From: Odontocerum albicorne
Taxonomy: Eukaryota; Arthropoda; Insecta; Trichoptera; Odontoceridae
Direction of reading: 5' to 3'
DNA length: 64,000 nucleotides
NCBI GenBank assembly: GCA_949825065.1
Contig: OX463838.1
Location: forward strand, 4,380,251-4,444,250
The first letter of the stretch is position 1, and each line of letters opens with the position of its first letter. Positions 1 to 11,014 of the stretch are shown in pieces. A program made the translations under genes and the position numbers. The notes beneath the pieces were generated by a model. That model was not told the origin of the DNA. It searched no databases and was given only the letters and a program-made list of their open reading frames with translations.

Positions 1-10
1 ATTTTGCATA

Positions 11-635
11 CTAACCTTTCCATTCCTGTGCTAAAAAAATCGCGCGTTCCGGTGCTATATATTCAATACACATCAATACACATGTAAAAATGAGCGATTT
101 AAAATCGAAAAAATAAGAATATTCATAGTCAATCGCTTAAATTAATTAAATTTGAAGTCAAAAGTGATAATAATTGAAATTTGATTGCTGAAAACATGAA
201 AAAAAACATCGGCCGACGTTCACAAAACGGGCGATACGACCACTTCAAATGGCTGCCCGAAAGCTACTGAAGCGAGAAAAGCGAGCGAATTGAGATTCTA
301 TTTCTTGTGTTCCCATATACCGAAGTAGAGTGAGAGTGAGACGTGAATAGCGTCGTTTTCTCACCCATAGTGTTTTTTTTAGAATGAATATACCTACGTC
401 ACACACTGGTACACGTTTGATTGTATTGGTGAATTTATTCCCGATTTTCACAAAATATCTTTGATGTGGCCGATAAGTGCTAATTATTATTAATATTATT
501 TTTTTCATTCAATGCGTAAATGTATTACGGAGGAATACCTAAAATCTGAACCTAGTATATATTATATTTATAGAGATATCAAAGTTTTTAGAAGCAATGT
601 GTACTAGTTACACATCACAGGGAAGGAAGGGTTAA
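11..635. mobile_element. TTAA-flanked MITE, copy A (piggyBac-like)
   Basis: This is a non-coding repeat of about 620 bp with terminal inverted repeats. The right end reads CACAGGGAAGGAAGGGTTAA and the left end is its near reverse complement, with the left TTAA decayed to CTAA. Related copies lie at 28895-29516 and 40725-41331, with a diverged subfamily at 1068-1705 and 39386-40015. TTAA targets and CCCTTYC termini are typical of piggyBac-type non-autonomous elements; that assignment is inferred because no transposase is present. The 87-codon open frame inside is shared by copies but shows no sign of a real protein. Confidence 0.75.
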
Positions 636-1067
636 ACAAATCTATGAAAGTCTGACAAAGGTCTCGACTAACCGATCTATACTCAGAAGAACCAAAATCC
701 GTCTGGTTAAGTTTGTAGTACTCTCCATAGCACTCTATTGGAATCATGGACGATGAGGATGAAGGAAACAAATATGATAGACGCCTTCGAGATATAGCGT
801 TAGATGCACCGTATCCCATGGATTGCAGGGCTCATTAACGTCTCTATCATTGGAAATTGGAAAATCTATACTATAAATGATTGGAGATAACCGAAAAACT
901 TTCAACAACAAGCAGAAATAAATTTTAACGTTCTTTGGGAATATTGGTAGAAAGTGTAACGAAAGTCTGAAGAAGCTGGTCATCAAGTTACAGTCAATGG
1001 AAGAAGAACAAGAGATAGGCGTCTTATGAGATGGACGGCTTAAATAAATTAATGAACGGGATCCTCT
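636..1067 (+). repeat. Spacer with possible LINE 3' coding debris
   Basis: No intact gene is visible. Around 945-1060 the plus strand resembles the decayed C-terminal coding end of a LINE, and a similar stretch lies at 20160-20400. The rest is unassigned. Confidence 0.3.
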
Positions 1068-1705
1068 TTAACCCTTCCCTTACGGTGTTAAAATTGAAAC
1101 GCGTGCTCCGGTGTTGAGTAGTGAGTACGCGATCAAAAATTAGCGATTTTAAATCGGAACAATAAGAACATTCATAGATAATCCCCTTAATTAATTATAA
1201 TTGAAGTTAAAAATTATAATAATTGAGATTTATTGCTGAAAACATTAAAAAACCATCTGGCAACGCTCACGGAACGGGTGTACGTCTAACCTATTTGCAA
1301 GCCTAGAAGCTACTGTTGCGCGGAACGTCAGTCGCATACCCCGGCGCTTACGCTTATACTTGCGACGTTGAGACAATTCAGTTCCTCGCAATTCAGTGGA
1401 GTATGCAAGAGTGAGATGCGAATATAGTGTCGCGCTTGCCGCATACTATTCACCTATCGTCAAGACACAAGGCCGAGGCACTCACAGCGTTTAAATGCGA
1501 ATTTGTTTCCGATATCTTCACAAAATACCCACGATGTAGTCGATAAATTCTGATTATTATTAATATTATTTTTTAAATCAATGCGTGAATATATTATGGA
1601 GGAATACCTAAAATCTTAACCTTGTATTTATTATATTTATAGAGATATTGATGGTTATTAGAAGCAACGTGTAGAAGATACCCAACACAGGGAAGGAAAG
1701 GTTAA
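1068..1705. mobile_element. TTAA-flanked MITE, copy B (second subfamily)
   Basis: TTAA is intact on both sides (1068-1071 and 1702-1705). Termini are TTAACCCTTCCCTTACGGTG on the left and the complement of TTAACCTTTCCTTCCCTGTG on the right. The interior is related to copy A but clearly diverged, and it matches 39386-40015 in reverse orientation. No coding capacity. Confidence 0.78.
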
Positions 1706-2075
1706 GAACAGCATTCAACGTGGCCTAGGACCAGGGAGAATCGAGGCAGGTGGTGCGCCAAGTTTGATACATAGCATACAATACAACGTGCTCTGCATTG
1801 AGCACAACGTGTAGAGGAATCAACGAAGCTCGATTTGTTGCCCTTCTCATAAACAACTTATTCCACTCCTGCCTTTACCGTCTTGTTGAACGCATTAATC
1901 AAAAAAATTCAATTTGAGAAGCGCGAGTTTCATCTGTTTTATTTTCAAAATGTTCACGACAAATAGTTTGCATTTGAATAAATCATGTTTCAAGTGGCTG
2001 AAAATATCTGACAAAAATATAAATTGTTGTGATCAAGTGATATTAATAAAGCTTAAAATAATTAAACACTAAAAG
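1706..2075 (+). other. 5' flank of the EGF-like gene
   Basis: AT-rich spacer upstream of the reading frame at 2076. A weak TATA candidate (AAATATAAATT) lies at 2015-2025, about 50-60 bp before the ATG. No second exon or promoter element could be established. Confidence 0.25.
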
Positions 2076-3101
2076 ATGGATCAAATAGTGTTGGTTATTA
2101 TAGTTTTGAAAATGATTGTTATCAATGCTGACCAAAACTCAACGGAAGATAAAGAGGTTGTGCCCACAGCATACATACATGAAGTTGCTTTTTATTTACG
2201 TTTCACAAAATTCAACGAATGGGATAGACTCAACAAAGAGGACCAGAAGACTGTTATGGGTCACATCAGATTCCCTAAACCTCCTGTCAAACCTGTTCAT
2301 TGGGAAGTGACTCAACAGTGTATAAATAGTTTTCCTAACTGCATCGCATACCTCTACAAGAAGATCATGAAAGCTCCTTTTAGACTTAGATTAGACTCAA
2401 ATTATCTGTTTGAAAAAATACCACCGGAGAGTTTAACAGAAGAAATAAAGAAAAACGTTAACGAGGATTGCATAAAAGCTGTTAAAAAAGATCAAGAGAC
2501 TGGAAGTCCGTTTAAAAATAGTTATGAAAAATATAGATGGAGGATTACAGCTTCTTATTATATGTGTTGGTACACGATGAATAAACAGAAAGAGCTAAAA
2601 CACTTAAAAATGAGTTGTGATAACTTTGCTGCATGTTTAGATGATAATCATGAACTCCATAACAAAGATCCACGAGCTGATGACACTATTCCATTTCAAT
2701 GTTCAAGATATAGTTTTTGTCCAGACCCATTTTGTGAAAAAAAGCACATTGCGTCGTTTGACGATTGTCAAGGAGTTAAAGAATGTGATCATTCTGACCA
2801 AAAAAATGTTATTAAATCAAGTGACGATTATCTTAAGATGTCAGATAATAGAGACATGTACAGTATGGTTAATAACTATTGGAATATATCTTGCTTATGC
2901 AAGGAAACTGGATATAAGTGGAGCTCAATAGATGGCATGTGTATTGATATTGATGAGTGTGCTGAAAATACCCATAGCTGCAATAAGACAACTCAAAACT
3001 GTATTAATTTGCCCGGAGGGCATGAATGTTTCTGTAAATGGGAATATATGTGGGTTGCAGAGAAATCAACTTGTATTAAGGCTGTTATAAAAATGACTTA
3101 G
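2076..3101 (+). CDS. Secreted Cys-rich protein with C-terminal calcium-binding EGF-like domain
   Basis: An uninterrupted frame of 341 codons. The first ~18 residues are a hydrophobic stretch (VLVIIVLKMIVINA) that looks like a signal peptide, which supports the chosen ATG. Residues ~20-290 contain many cysteines and possible N-glycosylation sites (NST, NIS, NKT) but no domain I can name. The last ~50 residues form an EGF-like module with six cysteines and the calcium-binding start DIDEC. A secreted or extracellular-matrix role is inferred; the partner is unknown. No intron is visible, unusual for a multidomain EGF protein, so it may be a retro-copy that stayed open or one exon of a larger gene. 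Just after the stop lies LINE debris (3110-3295), and no AATAAA was seen close by. It lies beyond the last visible exon of the large minus-strand gene and runs opposite to it. Confidence 0.72.
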   Translation: MDQIVLVIIVLKMIVINADQNSTEDKEVVPTAYIHEVAFYLRFTKFNEWDRLNKEDQKTVMGHIRFPKPPVKPVHWEVTQQCINSFPNCIAYLYKKIMKAPFRLRLDSNYLFEKIPPESLTEEIKKNVNEDCIKAVKKDQETGSPFKNSYEKYRWRITASYYMCWYTMNKQKELKHLKMSCDNFAACLDDNHELHNKDPRADDTIPFQCSRYSFCPDPFCEKKHIASFDDCQGVKECDHSDQKNVIKSSDDYLKMSDNRDMYSMVNNYWNISCLCKETGYKWSSIDGMCIDIDECAENTHSCNKTTQNCINLPGGHECFCKWEYMWVAEKSTCIKAVIKMT

Positions 3102-3109
3102 GAAACAAA

Positions 3110-3295
3110 GTTCAATACATGTATACTTACCATCAAGTCCTTTCCCTATCAAGGTAAGCAGATAGAGAGAGAGACCAGAGCACCAGACTCTCCTATCATG
3201 ACATATATACTCGTATTTCACCTCTTTTACATCCGTACAACTTCTCATATAAATCCCACGATTTTTCTAATATTCTAAATTTCTTCCTTCTGAAT
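3110..3295 (-). repeat. LINE-G 3' remnant
   Basis: Read on the minus strand this matches the 3' tail seen at 13820-13970, 27420-27770, 31320-31970 and 45090-45390: a decayed C-terminal coding part, then a CTGCCTACC..AGGGA tail. I call this family LINE-G here. It begins about 9 bp after the stop codon of the EGF-like gene. Confidence 0.6.
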
Positions 3296-3593
3296 ATAAT
3301 TCGCTTTATCCAACCATACTTCTCTTTGGTATTGCGTACTGAACCACCTTTGTTATTGTAATCTAGAACAGTGCTTCCTAATTACTTTCATGTAACGGCC
3401 CCCTAAATCTGAAGTAATTATTTCCCGACCCCCCCCCCCCCCCCCAAAAAAAAAACATTTTTTTTATAGTTGAAGATTTATTTGGCAATAATTATTACAA
3501 TTAAAAATACACATATTTATATTCAACACAAAATTATAGGAACTTGTTTAAAAACTTTTTTTTTAAATAAAAACTATACTCACGTGAAACAAT

Positions 3594-6292
3594 TTAATGC
3601 GATAGAAATCGCATGTTTTTACATAACAAATCGATATCGGGTTCAATGTCAGAAATGCTAACTCGCAAAGCATCTTCCAAAGTTTCCGTGGAAAGGCATG
3701 ATCGTTGCTTATTTTTTAATATAAGTAATGAAGAAAATGCTGTTTCGCATAGGTATGTAGTCGCGAAAGGAATAATATTTACCAGGGTTTCTTTTGCAAT
3801 AGCAGGATATTCTTGCTGTCGCCTTAACCAAAATTCTGAAATACTTTTTTCATTAAATTCCACTTCAAACAAATTTTCTGATCTGATATCGATCAACTCT
3901 TCTTGGGTTGTTCACGTTATATGATCATATTTTAAGGACTTTGCAAATGGTGTTCTTATTTTTTTTTTTTTTTATCCACTTTGCACGGATTTCTCCTGTT
4001 ACACAAAGAGGGTTTGCTTCTACGTTAGCTTATTCGTTAGGAATAATATCAGCCAGGATTCTTCTCATACTGCTAGACGGTACCGAGAATATATCAACCG
4101 TGTCATTCAGTTGGTTCAATATCTCTATACCACGCGTGACTGAGTGTTTAGCCATGATATTCGTCCTGTAAGTTGGTATGTAGAACAGAGGGTGATTCCT
4201 TGCACGGCTTTATTTATTGGGTACATATAAATTTAGTGCTTCTAGAATCGCGGGACAGTTAAAGCAACCTTGGAAAACCTTTATTAGGAATATCGCAATG
4301 GATTCTTGCCTTCTTGTTTCGAGGCTTCTATAGTTACACACCGTGAGAAGTTCGGCATGGTGAGCATATTTTGGGTAATCGCCCTTTGTTCTGTACCATA
4401 GATATCTGAGGATTTTTTTTTGTATTTGTTCTATATTGTTTTTATATTTGAGCTGATGAGGAGCCCAACCCGTAGATGCATATTCTAATTTGGTTCTAAT
4501 TAGATAATTATATAAGTTTCGGAGGATATCGGTGCTCTTAAATTCTCTTGATATTCTCATTACAAAACCGAGTAGCTTGTAACAGTCCGATATCAAACGT
4601 GAGACATGGTTAACGAACGTGAGTCCGACATCGAAGGTTACGCCCAAATCCTTGAATTCAGAAACTCTGTTTAGTGCCACTCCCTGTATAGCATATTACC
4701 CTTATCCAATTGTTCCTTTGATCCTCATTCAAGTTTGGGAAATATTTTTTGAAAAATAGCATCGATTCGGCCATGTGATCAAGTATAACTTTTTTCATTG
4801 AAGTCGACAGTGATTTTTCATTATTCGTGAGAAAATCATTTAAACACGAAAACATCTCCATCATCCATCCTTGACTAATACTTTTTGACCACAAAGAAAG
4901 CTTTTGTTGGAAAGCTTGAAGTTTTATGTTCATTATCAAAATGTTGTTTTCTTTTCCCTGAAGCGAAAGATTTAATTCATTGACTTTATCAAAAAAAATC
5001 GCCAAATAAGATGCAAAACACATCCACTTCTCATCAAGAAATAAATATGCGAGTTCTGGTTTTTTGTCGTGACGCCTGAGACGAAGTTCATCACCAAGTT
5101 CTACAACTCGCTTTAAAACCTTTCCGCGTGATCCATTCCATCGTACTTCAGTATGATACAGTAAAACTCCGTGCACTGAATCCATCTCTTTGCACAAAAT
5201 GCGAAATAATCTTGTATTTAAAGCATTACTTTTTACAAAATTTACTACTGGCATAACTTCATTTAAAACTTTAGTTAGTTCACTACACATATGTCGAAAA
5301 ACTAGATGTTCTCTATGTATTATGCAGTGAATATGTTTCGCAACAGGGCATACTTTTTTTACTTCAGCTTTAAATCCCGATATTTTTCCAGTCATAGCTG
5401 CTGCACCGTCAGTACATATTCCAACACATTTTGACCATTCAAGTTCATTCTCTGAAAAGAACTCATCTACTTTCTTAAATATATCTATTCCTTTTGTTGT
5501 TGTTGAAAGTTCCCGACAGAAAAGCAAATCATCAAATAGTTGTAAGTTATATTGATATCTTACAAAAACGATTAACTGTGAGCAATTTGAAATATCAGTA
5601 GTTTCATCGAGCTGTATTGCAAAGAATTTGCTCTGTTTAATCCGAAATATTAATTGATTTTTAATATTATCTGCCATGCATTCAATTCTTTTTTTGATTG
5701 TATTATTTGAGCAAGGAATTGACTTTAGTGGTTTTGCAATTTTATCTCCGTGAATGACTTCACAAAATCTTATCGCTGCTGGTAATATAAGTTCTTCCCC
5801 TAATGTATGAGGTTTTTTTAATTTAGCAATCATTAATGCAACCTCGTAAGAAGCTTTTAAGTGTAGAGTATTCAGTTTGAATTGATTCGGCAAGATTTTT
5901 TTTTGTTGTTTCATACTTGTTGCTTTCCTTTGAAAAAATTACAGTGATTTATTTTTGTAATCTGGATGAACGGTAGTCAAGTGTCGCAATAATTTTCCTG
6001 GTTTCATACATTCGTTTGCTAGTTGATTCATACAAATTACACACAAAGGCCTCTCTTCGTTATTTAATAGTGGGTAAATAAAACCATATTTAAAAAAATC
6101 AGTTGAGTATCGTCTAATTTTTCCTTGAGGTATACTTTTTGTAGTTGTTCTATTATTTACGGTTGATGATGTTGCTCTCGATGCAGAAAGCTCTTGTATA
6201 CTTGAATCGTTTGTGGGTAATAATTCTGTCATCACTTTCACATCTTCATTACATTTTTGGGTCTTATTTCCCTTTGTTATCCATTTATCCAT
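3594..6292 (-). pseudogene. hAT transposase, ZBED5-like, inactivated
   Basis: Reading order on the minus strand: N-terminal BED-type zinc finger (CVICMNQL... with HLTTVH) in 6292-5939; an in-frame TAA at 5939-5941; then the RNase H-like core in 5914-4706 with motifs QLDETTDIS and CTDGAAAMTG, which carry the two expected catalytic Asp residues. At codon NNWIR the frame is cut by a LINE. The C-terminal dimerisation part resumes below 3955, crosses a TGA at 3912-3914, and ends with CETAFSSLLILKNKQRS and LEDALRVS. It resembles the domesticated ZBED5-type branch of hAT proteins, but the stops and insertion show this copy is dead. Confidence 0.85.
3960..4700 (-). mobile_element. 5'-truncated LINE inserted in the hAT transposase
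   Basis: The insert is 741 bp. Its 3' end is an A tail (15 T on the plus strand, 3959-3973) and it is flanked by the 5-bp direct repeat CTTAT at 3955-3959 and 4701-4705, the target-site duplication. The open frame 4680-4210 encodes the C-terminal part of a jockey/CR1-like reverse transcriptase ORF, with FKDLGVTFD, LEYASTGWAPH and KKILRYLWYRT. All catalytic RT motifs lie upstream and are missing because of 5' truncation. Confidence 0.85.
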
Positions 6293-6300
6293 TTTTAGGG

Positions 6301-6741
6301 CTAAAATTAAAATATTATAAATAATTTACTGGAGTTAAAAATATATCCCAAAATATCTCATTTAGTATGATCGTTTTCACGTATGTACATACATAATACT
6401 GTATTAATTCCAAAATGTAAACAAAACAAACGCTGACAGGTGGATTCCTGAACTTTGACAAATGTCCGAATTAATTGCTAGGATCCACCATGTTTCGGGA
6501 ATATTTTATTTTAAAAACTATCAGGGGGGGTAGGGAAAGTATAGATTTAATGCCTTACCTCCAATGTTCAGGTGTGTGAACGAGTTCAGAGTATGAATTA
6601 TGGAATTGCAATCTAGCTGTCAAACTAGGCCTATCGTTTCCAAGGCAACGTCCGCGCGCGGGATAACAAAACGGTGACTGATCGAAATATTAAGATGACG
6701 CAATATTCCTGCGCATGCGCTTACATCATATTCTCGGTATA
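6301..6741. other. Unassigned spacer
   Basis: No reading frame or repeat family was recognised. It has a G run near 6525 and a locally CpG-rich stretch at 6650-6720. Confidence 0.3.
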
Positions 6742-7679
6742 TACGAGGCATATCCAGAAAGTAAGTGTACTGAATTTTTGTAGGTTACAATTTTTTTTAT
6801 TTAAACAAAAAAAATTACGTGGTTACCGTAGTACATATGTAAGCTATTTTTCGACATAGTCGCCATCCCTCTCAATGCAGGTGGTGAAGCGGTGTATCAG
6901 CTTTTTGATGCCTTCCTCGAAGTAGTTTCCCGCCAACCCCTCCGTCCACTTCTCCATCTACTCCTTTACCTCCTCGTCGGTTGAAAACCTTTTTCCACCC
7001 ATGTGCAGCTTCAGGGAGGTAAAGAGAGAGTAATCTGAAGGTGCTAGGTCAGGGGAATGCGCGGGATGGTTCAGGACATCCCATTTAAACGAGGCGAGCA
7101 GTTCCTTCGTGGCGTTGGCCGTGTGTGGTCTGGCATTGTCGTGCAGCAGGCAGACTCCCTTTGTCAGCATGCCTCTCCTCTCGTTCTGAATCACAGTATC
7201 TTGCAAAGTTGATGGTTTCCCGTTGAGGCATATATTCAATTAAAATTATGCCTTGACAGTCCCAAAACACGGATGCCATGATTTTCTTGGCTGAAATTGT
7301 GGTTTTGAACTTTTTGGCGGAGGGTGAAGAGGTGTGACGTGACCGTTTTTAAACTCGCGACACCACTTGTACACACTCGTACGATTCATAGCTTTATCAC
7401 CATATGCAGTTTTCACCTCATTATAAACCTCAACCGGAGGTTTTCCCTTCCAAACGAGATAACGGATGACGCCGCGTATTTCGCACTTGGCGGGAGATTG
7501 GATTGACATTTTTCACGAAACATGTTGTCGCGTCGACACTTCTCAACGTACTGACCTTGAACCGGTCTCGTTGCGGAGAGAAAGGGTCAGGCTACACGGA
7601 AGTGTAGCCAACATGTCGAAAATAAAATCCATCTGGTCGTGAGAGCCTCAGTACACTTAATTTCTGGATACGCCTCGTA
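6742..7679 (-). mobile_element. mariner element M1, internally deleted
   Basis: Terminal inverted repeats start CGAGGCRTATCCAGAAA and the element is bordered by TA at 6742-6743 and 7678-7679. On the minus strand it encodes the N-terminal DNA-binding part ([20 protein letters not shown]), then jumps after EFKNG to TPLHPP... in another frame, so the segment that should hold the first catalytic Asp is deleted. The C-terminal core HDNARPHTAN and [12 protein letters not shown] remains in a shifted frame. Closely related copies: 50104-51055 and 63273-64000. Confidence 0.9.
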
Positions 7680-7977
7680 CAAGGAAATTGTGCGCAAACG
7701 GCTATGATTGGTTACGCTCCGTGTATTATCCGTATTATGCATGGTGGAAAATCGCCATTACCATAATTATCATTAAATTAATAGTAAAACCTTAAAACTA
7801 TTTCCCTAAGGGCTCGTCTATAAGGTGGTTGCATTTATTTATGAGGCATAAAAGGGATTAAAATATATAAAAGCCTTTAAAAAAATCTTTAGAAAAATGA
7901 ATCATTCAATTTAAAGACGTTAAGTCTTGAACCAAGAAAATTTTCCATTCCCTTTTTCAGGGCTAAGCTAAATATGT
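7680..7977. other. Unassigned spacer
   Basis: Non-coding, AT-rich. No repeat family recognised. Confidence 0.3.
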
Positions 7978-8189
7978 TTAACCCTTTACCGGGCATAAGC
8001 AGAAATCGGTCGCATATGCGACCACCCTTATGGTTATACTTATAAGGATTCATTTTCTTAATGAAATGATTTTAAGTAACATAAATGTCAAATTGGCAAA
8101 TGTAGTGGATGGACAGAGGTGTTATTTAAGACGGATCGTAGTGAAGTTAGCTGCATGTTCAGTAGCAACGATCTCAACATCCAGTCAAT

Positions 8190-8676
8190 TATTTTATTTT
8201 TATTTTATTTATTATTACACATGACAAGAAATATACACAATTTGAGAAAAACAACAGATAATTTGATTTGGACATACAATTTTAATGGATCTGGGTTTGT
8301 TGCCTTTCATTTGTCGTATCCCCAGTAAACTAGGCTTTTGCCTGTATCTCACTGAGGATATTTTGCATGAAAAAAATAAATTGATACTTCTTTCCGATTT
8401 TTGATTACACAGAAACAAAAACCCCGCTGCACGCTCTCATCAACCTGACAGTGACACTCAACTACAACTGGAAACATCTTGCGAAATTCAACTCCTCACA
8501 CATCATCACTCCAGAAAGACCAAAAATATTCATCCCACACTATACCGCACACAATCACAAATCTCACATAAATCCCTTCCACTCGTCATTCATCCTGAAA
8601 GCCCAAGTACTCAAAATCCTGTCGCAATAACAACCACGCTCCGATCGACTGTCTAAATGGTTTTCCTACCTTTACC
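8190..8676 (-). repeat. LINE-S 3' end, copy 1
   Basis: The 3' end of a LINE whose C-terminal coding part is best preserved at 54617-55310. On the minus strand the last codons are followed by a conserved 3' UTR ending in CTTGTCATGTGTAATAATAAA and an A/T-rich tail. Other copies: 12545-13130, 14970-15362 and 54617-55310, plus a tail-only copy at 42930-42985. Confidence 0.75.
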
Positions 8677-8677
8677 T

Positions 8678-10678
8678 TTCATCATCATCAATGGCACTAC
8701 AGCCCATTGTGGGCCCCGGCCTCCTCCAGCAGTCGTTGCCATTCCCCCCTATCCTGGGATGCACTCCTCCAGCCCCTGATGCCAATCACGTTTGCATCAT
8801 TCTGCACCCCATCCATCCACCTAAGCTTTGGTCTGCCCACGCTACGTCTTCCTTGGGGCTTGGAAAAGAGTACTTTGTTAGGCATTTCCTCTTCTCCCAT
8901 TCTTGCTACATGCCCCGCCCAACGTAGCCTCCCAATTTTGATGTATTTTATAATGTTGGGCTCTTTGTATATGCTGTATAACTCCTCATTATATCTCACT
9001 CTCCAAGATCCATTTTCCTGTATGGGTCCGAATATTTATTTCTTTCAAATATTAGTCCGAGTATTTTTCTTTCAAATATTAGAAGGGAAGATTCGTTCTT
9101 CTTACTCAATACCCAGCATTCAGACACATATGTGAGGACAGGTCGTAGCAGTGTCTTATAAATGGTAAGTTTTGTCCTTCTGGACAACAACCGAGATATA
9201 AGGTGTTTTCTCAGACCAAAGAAGCATCTATTTGCCATGAATATTCGACGTTTAATCTCGATAGATGCATCATTAACACTTGTCACTATGGATCCCAGGT
9301 AGGTGAAGGTGTTTACACGTTCTATTGTATGAGAACTTATATTAATCGTGGTAGGTGTCTGGTTATTACGGAGTGCTTTAGTGGCTATCATATATTTGGT
9401 CTTATCGGAGTTGATGCGAAGTCCCATTCTGTTTGCGGCCCTCTCCAACTGAACAAATGTCTCCATCATTGCTTGTGGGGATCTACCAATAATGTCAATA
9501 TCATCCGCGTAGCCCAGTATTTGGCTTGATTTGTAGAAAATTGACCCATTTGTCTGTACTCCGGATTCTCTTACACACTTCTCTAGAGCCATATTAAAAA
9601 GTAGACAAGCTAGTGCGTCTCCTTGACGCAGTCCATTCATTGTGTAAAATGGTTCTGAGATATCATTCTGAATCCGGACTCTACATTGTGATTGGTTCAT
9701 AGTGAGTCTAACCATCCTTATGAGCTTGTTAGGAATACCCAAGTCCTTCATGGCCGCATAGAGTTGAGAGCGGTTAATGCTGTCATATGCAGCTTTGAAA
9801 TCGATAAAGAGGTGGTGTGTATCGACATTATACTCTAGGGTTTTTTCCAATATTTGACGGAGAGTGAACATCTGATCTATAGTGGATCTCCCCGGACGAA
9901 ATCCGCTTTGATATTGGCCTACCAGGTTTTCAGCGTACGGCAGCAATCTGGAGAACAGGACACCGGCAAAGACCTTATATGATGCATTCAGTAGGGTAAT
10001 TCCTCGATAGTTGGCACATTGCATTGTATCACCCTTTTTGTGGAGTGGGCATATGATTCCATTCCTCCAATCGTCTGGTACAGTTTCTGAGTCCCATGTT
10101 TTTTCCACGATGGTATGGATCATAGCGGTTAGTTCAGTTCCTCCGTACTTAAGTAACTCACCAGGGATATCGTCATGTCCTGGAGACTTATTATTTTTGA
10201 GGTTTTTTATGGCTGTTTTTACTTCCATTAGACATGGTGGTGGTATGTTTTCTTCGTCCTCAGCATAGGGATTCTCTGTATCAATGTCATCGGAATGGTT
10301 GTTATTAAGAAGTTCCTCAAAGTGTTCGGCCCAACGTTTCAAGATATCCACTGTATCGTTAAGAATTTCGCCATGTCTGTTTTTACAGGCAGTTACTCTT
10401 GGTTTATACTCTTTGCGCTGCTGATTAATCCTCCGGTAGAACTGTCTACATAATCCCCGTGAGTTGAGGTTTTCCAGCTCACTGATCTGGGACTGTTCCC
10501 ACTCTTTCTTTTTCATCTTGTGGATTTTCTTTTCATCCCTTCTTCTCCGTTTGTATTCCTCAGCATTGCCTCTGGTATTCCGCTGTTGTAATCTGAGATA
10601 TGCCTCATTCTTCTTCTGTGTTAATTGAATTAATTTATTGTCAAATATGTAAATAGGTATTATAAGTAAATCATTCAT
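8678..10678 (-). mobile_element. RTE-clade LINE, 5'-truncated, one frameshift
   Basis: The main open frame (10678-8996, 560 residues) holds a reverse transcriptase: linker and RT entry at about 150-240 (KNNKSPGHDDIPGELLK, ANYRGITLL), FIDFKAAYDS at 291-300 with a catalytic Asp, GLRQGDALACLLFN at 349-362 and YADD at 390-393. The C-terminus continues in another frame (8999-8697) with RWAGHVARM and GRPKLRWMDGV, as in RTE elements. The shift coincides with a ~28-bp tandem duplication at 9027-9082. The 3' end is the short repeat TGATGATGATGA, usual for RTE. The N-terminal endonuclease is absent. Confidence 0.9.
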
Positions 10679-10750
10679 TATATCTCATATAAGAATTTTA
10701 TTTCCTAATACAACCTTAACTGAGATATTATTACCTACACATTCATTGGT

Positions 10751-11014
10751 CAATTTTGCGACCACTGACATGACCCCTGAAATGGGCACAGGTCTCATAT
10801 GGGACCGCCTCATTTCCAATTTTGCGACCACTGACATGACCCCTGAAATGGGCAAAGGTCTCATATGGGACCGCCTCATTTCCAATTTTGCGACCACTGA
10901 CATGACCCCTGAAATAGGCAAAGGTCTCATATGGGACCGCCTCATTTCCAATTTTGCGACCACTGACATGACCCCTTGAAATGGGCACAGGTCTCATATG
11001 CGACCGCCTCATTT
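10751..11014. repeat. 66-bp tandem repeat, four copies
   Basis: The unit begins CAATTTTGCGACCACTGACA and contains GGTCTCATATGGGACCGCC. Spacing from 10751 to 10817 gives 66 bp. Because 66 is a multiple of three and few stops occur, long open frames appear on both strands, but these are by-products of the repeat. A related GGTCGCATATGCGACC palindrome sits near the left end of the host element (about 8007-8022). Confidence 0.9.

Larger units (their letters stand above)
3369..6300 (-). mobile_element. hAT-type DNA transposon, degenerate
   Basis: The terminus CAGTGCTTCCTAATTAC at 3369 is a typical hAT inverted-repeat start, followed by the usual C-rich run (here an 18-20 bp poly-C then poly-A, about 3429-3453). 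The transposase on the minus strand fills 6292-3594. The matching inverted repeat expected upstream of the transposase start was not found between 6300 and 6560, so that end is lost or too decayed. The element carries a nested LINE insertion (3960-4700) and at least two nonsense codons. Confidence 0.78.

Noticed and set aside
245..508. 87-codon open frame on the minus strand, with a relative at 29184-29396
   Set aside because: It lies within copies of a non-coding MITE, differs in frame and length between copies and has no protein-like features.
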